Source of the DNA: a bacterium
GTDB taxonomy: Bacteria > Bacillota > Clostridia > Christensenellales > CAG-138
Assembly: GCA_029218485.1 (NCBI GenBank)
Contig: JAQXRK010000215.1
Coordinates: forward strand, 1-9,409
DNA length: 9,409 nt
Direction: 5' to 3'
Part shown: piece after piece, positions 7,924 to 9,409 of the stretch
How the letters are laid out: each line of letters begins with the position of its first letter
How positions within the stretch are numbered: the stretch's first letter is position 1
Notes under the pieces: generated by a model
Told to the model about the DNA's origin: nothing
The model's input: the letters and a program-made list of their open reading frames with translations, nothing else
Database searches by the model: none
Position numbers and translations under genes: made by a program

Positions 7924-9409
7924 ATGAAGAAAACGATCAACGGAAATACCGGCGGCGTGCGCGAAGTGCTGCTGCGGGAAATGGAAACGATTTACGAATT
8001 GCAGCAGGGACAGGATGTGTTTCTGTCCGCGGAACTGTGCGATGCGCTCGCCCACTACACGGGGCTGATCGGCAGGGAGATCCTGGTATATATCAGCCGT
8101 AGCGGCAGCATCGAGGAGGTGCGCATCGGCGACGACCATACCGTCGCCATGCCGGAGCTGCGCCTTGTGCGCAATATCGACCGCCTGTGCGGTGTTCGCT
8201 GCATTCACACGCACCCGAACGGAAGCGGCATGCTTTCGGATGTGGACATGGGCTCCCTCGGAGCGCTGCGCCTCGATGCCATGGCCGCAATCGGCGTCAC
8301 GGAGGACGGCCGTCCAACGAGCGTCTATGCCGCCTATCTCGGCCAGATGCAGGGCGACCGGCGGCAGACGGTGCTCTACGGCCCGATGCGCGCGCATCAT
8401 TTGCCGCAAAAGCAACTCATAGATGCGATCTATGAGGCTGACGCGCATTTCCAGACCGGGGCCTATGATGTAACGGCTGCGCGCCCGGACCGGGCGATCC
8501 TCGTCGGCATCGAGAACAACGAGGGCTATGATACGCTCGACGAGCTGGAGGCGCTGGCGCAGACCGCCGGCGTGCAGGTGGTCGGCCGGGAGCTGCAGCG
8601 GCGGCGCTCCATCGACAACGCAACGTATATCGGCACCGGGAAAGCGGATGAACTCTCCCTTGCCGTCAGCGCGCTGGAGGCCGATATCGTGATCTTCGAC
8701 GATGAGCTGTCGGCCATCCAGATGCGGAATTTGGAGGAAAAGCTCGGCGTGCCGATCATCGACCGCACAATGCTCATCCTCGATATCTTTGCCGTGCGCG
8801 CGCAGTCGCGCGAGGGCAAGCTGCAGGTGGAGCTGGCGCAGCTCCAGTATCGCCTGCCGCGGCTGCTGGGCATGGGCCGGGTGCTGTCACGGCAGGGCGC
8901 CTCCGGCGTGGGCATGCGCGGCCCCGGCGAAAAGAAGCTGGAGATCGATCGCCGCCGCATCCGCCGCCGCGTGTTTGAACTGGAGCAGGAATTGCAGGAG
9001 ATTGAAAAGCAGCGGGGCCTGCGGCGCGAGCGGCGCGCAAAGAATGCCGTGCCAACCGTTGCGCTCGTCGGCTATACCAATGCCGGAAAGTCCACGCTGC
9101 TCAACCGCCTCTCCGAGAGCAGCGTTCTGGCGGAGGACAAGCTGTTTGCCACGCTTGACCCCGTTGTGCGGCAGATTCCGCTGCCGTCCGGCGGCGAGTG
9201 CCTGCTCTCCGATACGGTCGGCTTTATCAACAAGCTGCCGCACGATCTGGTGCGTGCGTTTCGCTCCACGCTCGAGGAGGTTCGGGAGGCGTCGCTGATT
9301 CTTCATGTCATCGATGCGACCAGCCCGTATTATGATGTACAGATGCGCGTGGTCGAGGAGGTCATCGCGAGTCTCGGCGCGTCGGATACGCCCCGCATCA
9401 ACGTTTATA
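7924..9409 (+). CDS. hflX: GTPase HflX, long form with N-terminal JAMM-like extension (partial, runs off the window)
   Basis: The frame is open for 495 codons to the right edge. HflX is a ribosome-associated GTPase that splits stalled 70S ribosomes under heat or antibiotic stress. From about residue 188 the protein is typical HflX: ILVGIENNEGYDTLDELEALA, the YIGTGKADEL motif (235-244), the Gly-rich RGPGEKKLE (332-340), a basic coiled segment (341-375), then the G domain with G1 GYTNAGKST (383-391), switch Thr410 in FATLDP, and G3 DTVGF (430-434). The window stops just before the expected NKxD (G4). Residues 1-187 form an extension with E52 and HTHP-x6-S-x2-D (95-108), a JAMM/RadC-like metal motif. 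The ATG at 7924 has no Shine-Dalgarno site and the promoter implies a leaderless message. An in-frame TTG at 7918 is a weaker alternative start. Confidence 0.93.
   Translation, partial: MKKTINGNTGGVREVLLREMETIYELQQGQDVFLSAELCDALAHYTGLIGREILVYISRSGSIEEVRIGDDHTVAMPELRLVRNIDRLCGVRCIHTHPNGSGMLSDVDMGSLGALRLDAMAAIGVTEDGRPTSVYAAYLGQMQGDRRQTVLYGPMRAHHLPQKQLIDAIYEADAHFQTGAYDVTAARPDRAILVGIENNEGYDTLDELEALAQTAGVQVVGRELQRRRSIDNATYIGTGKADELSLAVSALEADIVIFDDELSAIQMRNLEEKLGVPIIDRTMLILDIFAVRAQSREGKLQVELAQLQYRLPRLLGMGRVLSRQGASGVGMRGPGEKKLEIDRRRIRRRVFELEQELQEIEKQRGLRRERRAKNAVPTVALVGYTNAGKSTLLNRLSESSVLAEDKLFATLDPVVRQIPLPSGGECLLSDTVGFINKLPHDLVRAFRSTLEEVREASLILHVIDATSPYYDVQMRVVEEVIASLGASDTPRINVY

Noticed and set aside
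7876..8448. 190-codon minus-strand frame opposite the start of hflX
   Set aside because: Shadow frame: the plus strand is a continuous HflX reading frame with JAMM-like and GTPase motifs.
8702..9298. 198-codon plus-strand frame inside hflX in another frame
   Set aside because: Rich in Arg, Ser, Cys and Ala with no domain; it overlaps the HflX GTPase core, which is in the correct frame.

Overview
The window looks like chromosome from a G+C-rich (by eye about 60%) low-GC-phylum Firmicute of the Clostridia type. The reasons are a HrcA/CIRCE-controlled groESL operon, strong purine-rich Shine-Dalgarno sites, two TTG start codons, a MarR plus twin-ABC exporter operon of the BmrCD/LmrCD/EfrAB kind, and the long form of HflX with an N-terminal extension. 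An Oscillospirales or Christensenellales gut-type clostridium would fit, but the genus cannot be fixed from this sequence alone. I see no transposon, phage gene, CRISPR array, tRNA or rRNA.

Layout, left to right. (1) 1-183, minus strand: the 5' end of a copper-type P1B ATPase (copA), cut by the window edge, with its own promoter and nearby dyads. (2) 301-2409, plus strand: a sigma-A promoter, a perfect CIRCE operator, groES, groEL and a strong intrinsic terminator. (3) 2494-3471, plus strand: an orphan LysR-type regulator with its own extended -10 promoter, ending at a bidirectional terminator (3512-3555). (4) 7879 down to 3724, minus strand: a compact operon of marR and two half-size ABC exporter genes. 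The first junction is a 4-nt ATGA overlap and the second has a 1-nt gap, so the genes are probably translationally coupled. A 29-bp imperfect palindrome sits on the predicted transcription start and is the likely MarR operator. (5) 7888-9409, plus strand, divergent from marR: hflX, open at the right edge just before the G4 motif would be expected.

How the genes may work together. GroES/GroEL form the folding chamber, repressed by HrcA through CIRCE. The two ABC subunits make one heterodimeric exporter: the first carries the degenerate ATP site (Asp for the catalytic Glu, Gln for the switch His) and the second carries the LSQGQ signature that completes it. MarR probably derepresses the exporter when a toxic ligand is present. 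HflX is a ribosome-splitting GTPase; its place back to back with a drug-type exporter suggests a shared antibiotic-stress setting, which is inference.

The most unusual observation is that the roughly 185-residue N-terminal extension of HflX carries a complete JAMM/RadC-like metal motif (E52, H95-x-H97-P-x6-S105-x2-D108). The hflX transcript also looks leaderless. The rest of the window is ordinary, well-conserved chromosome.
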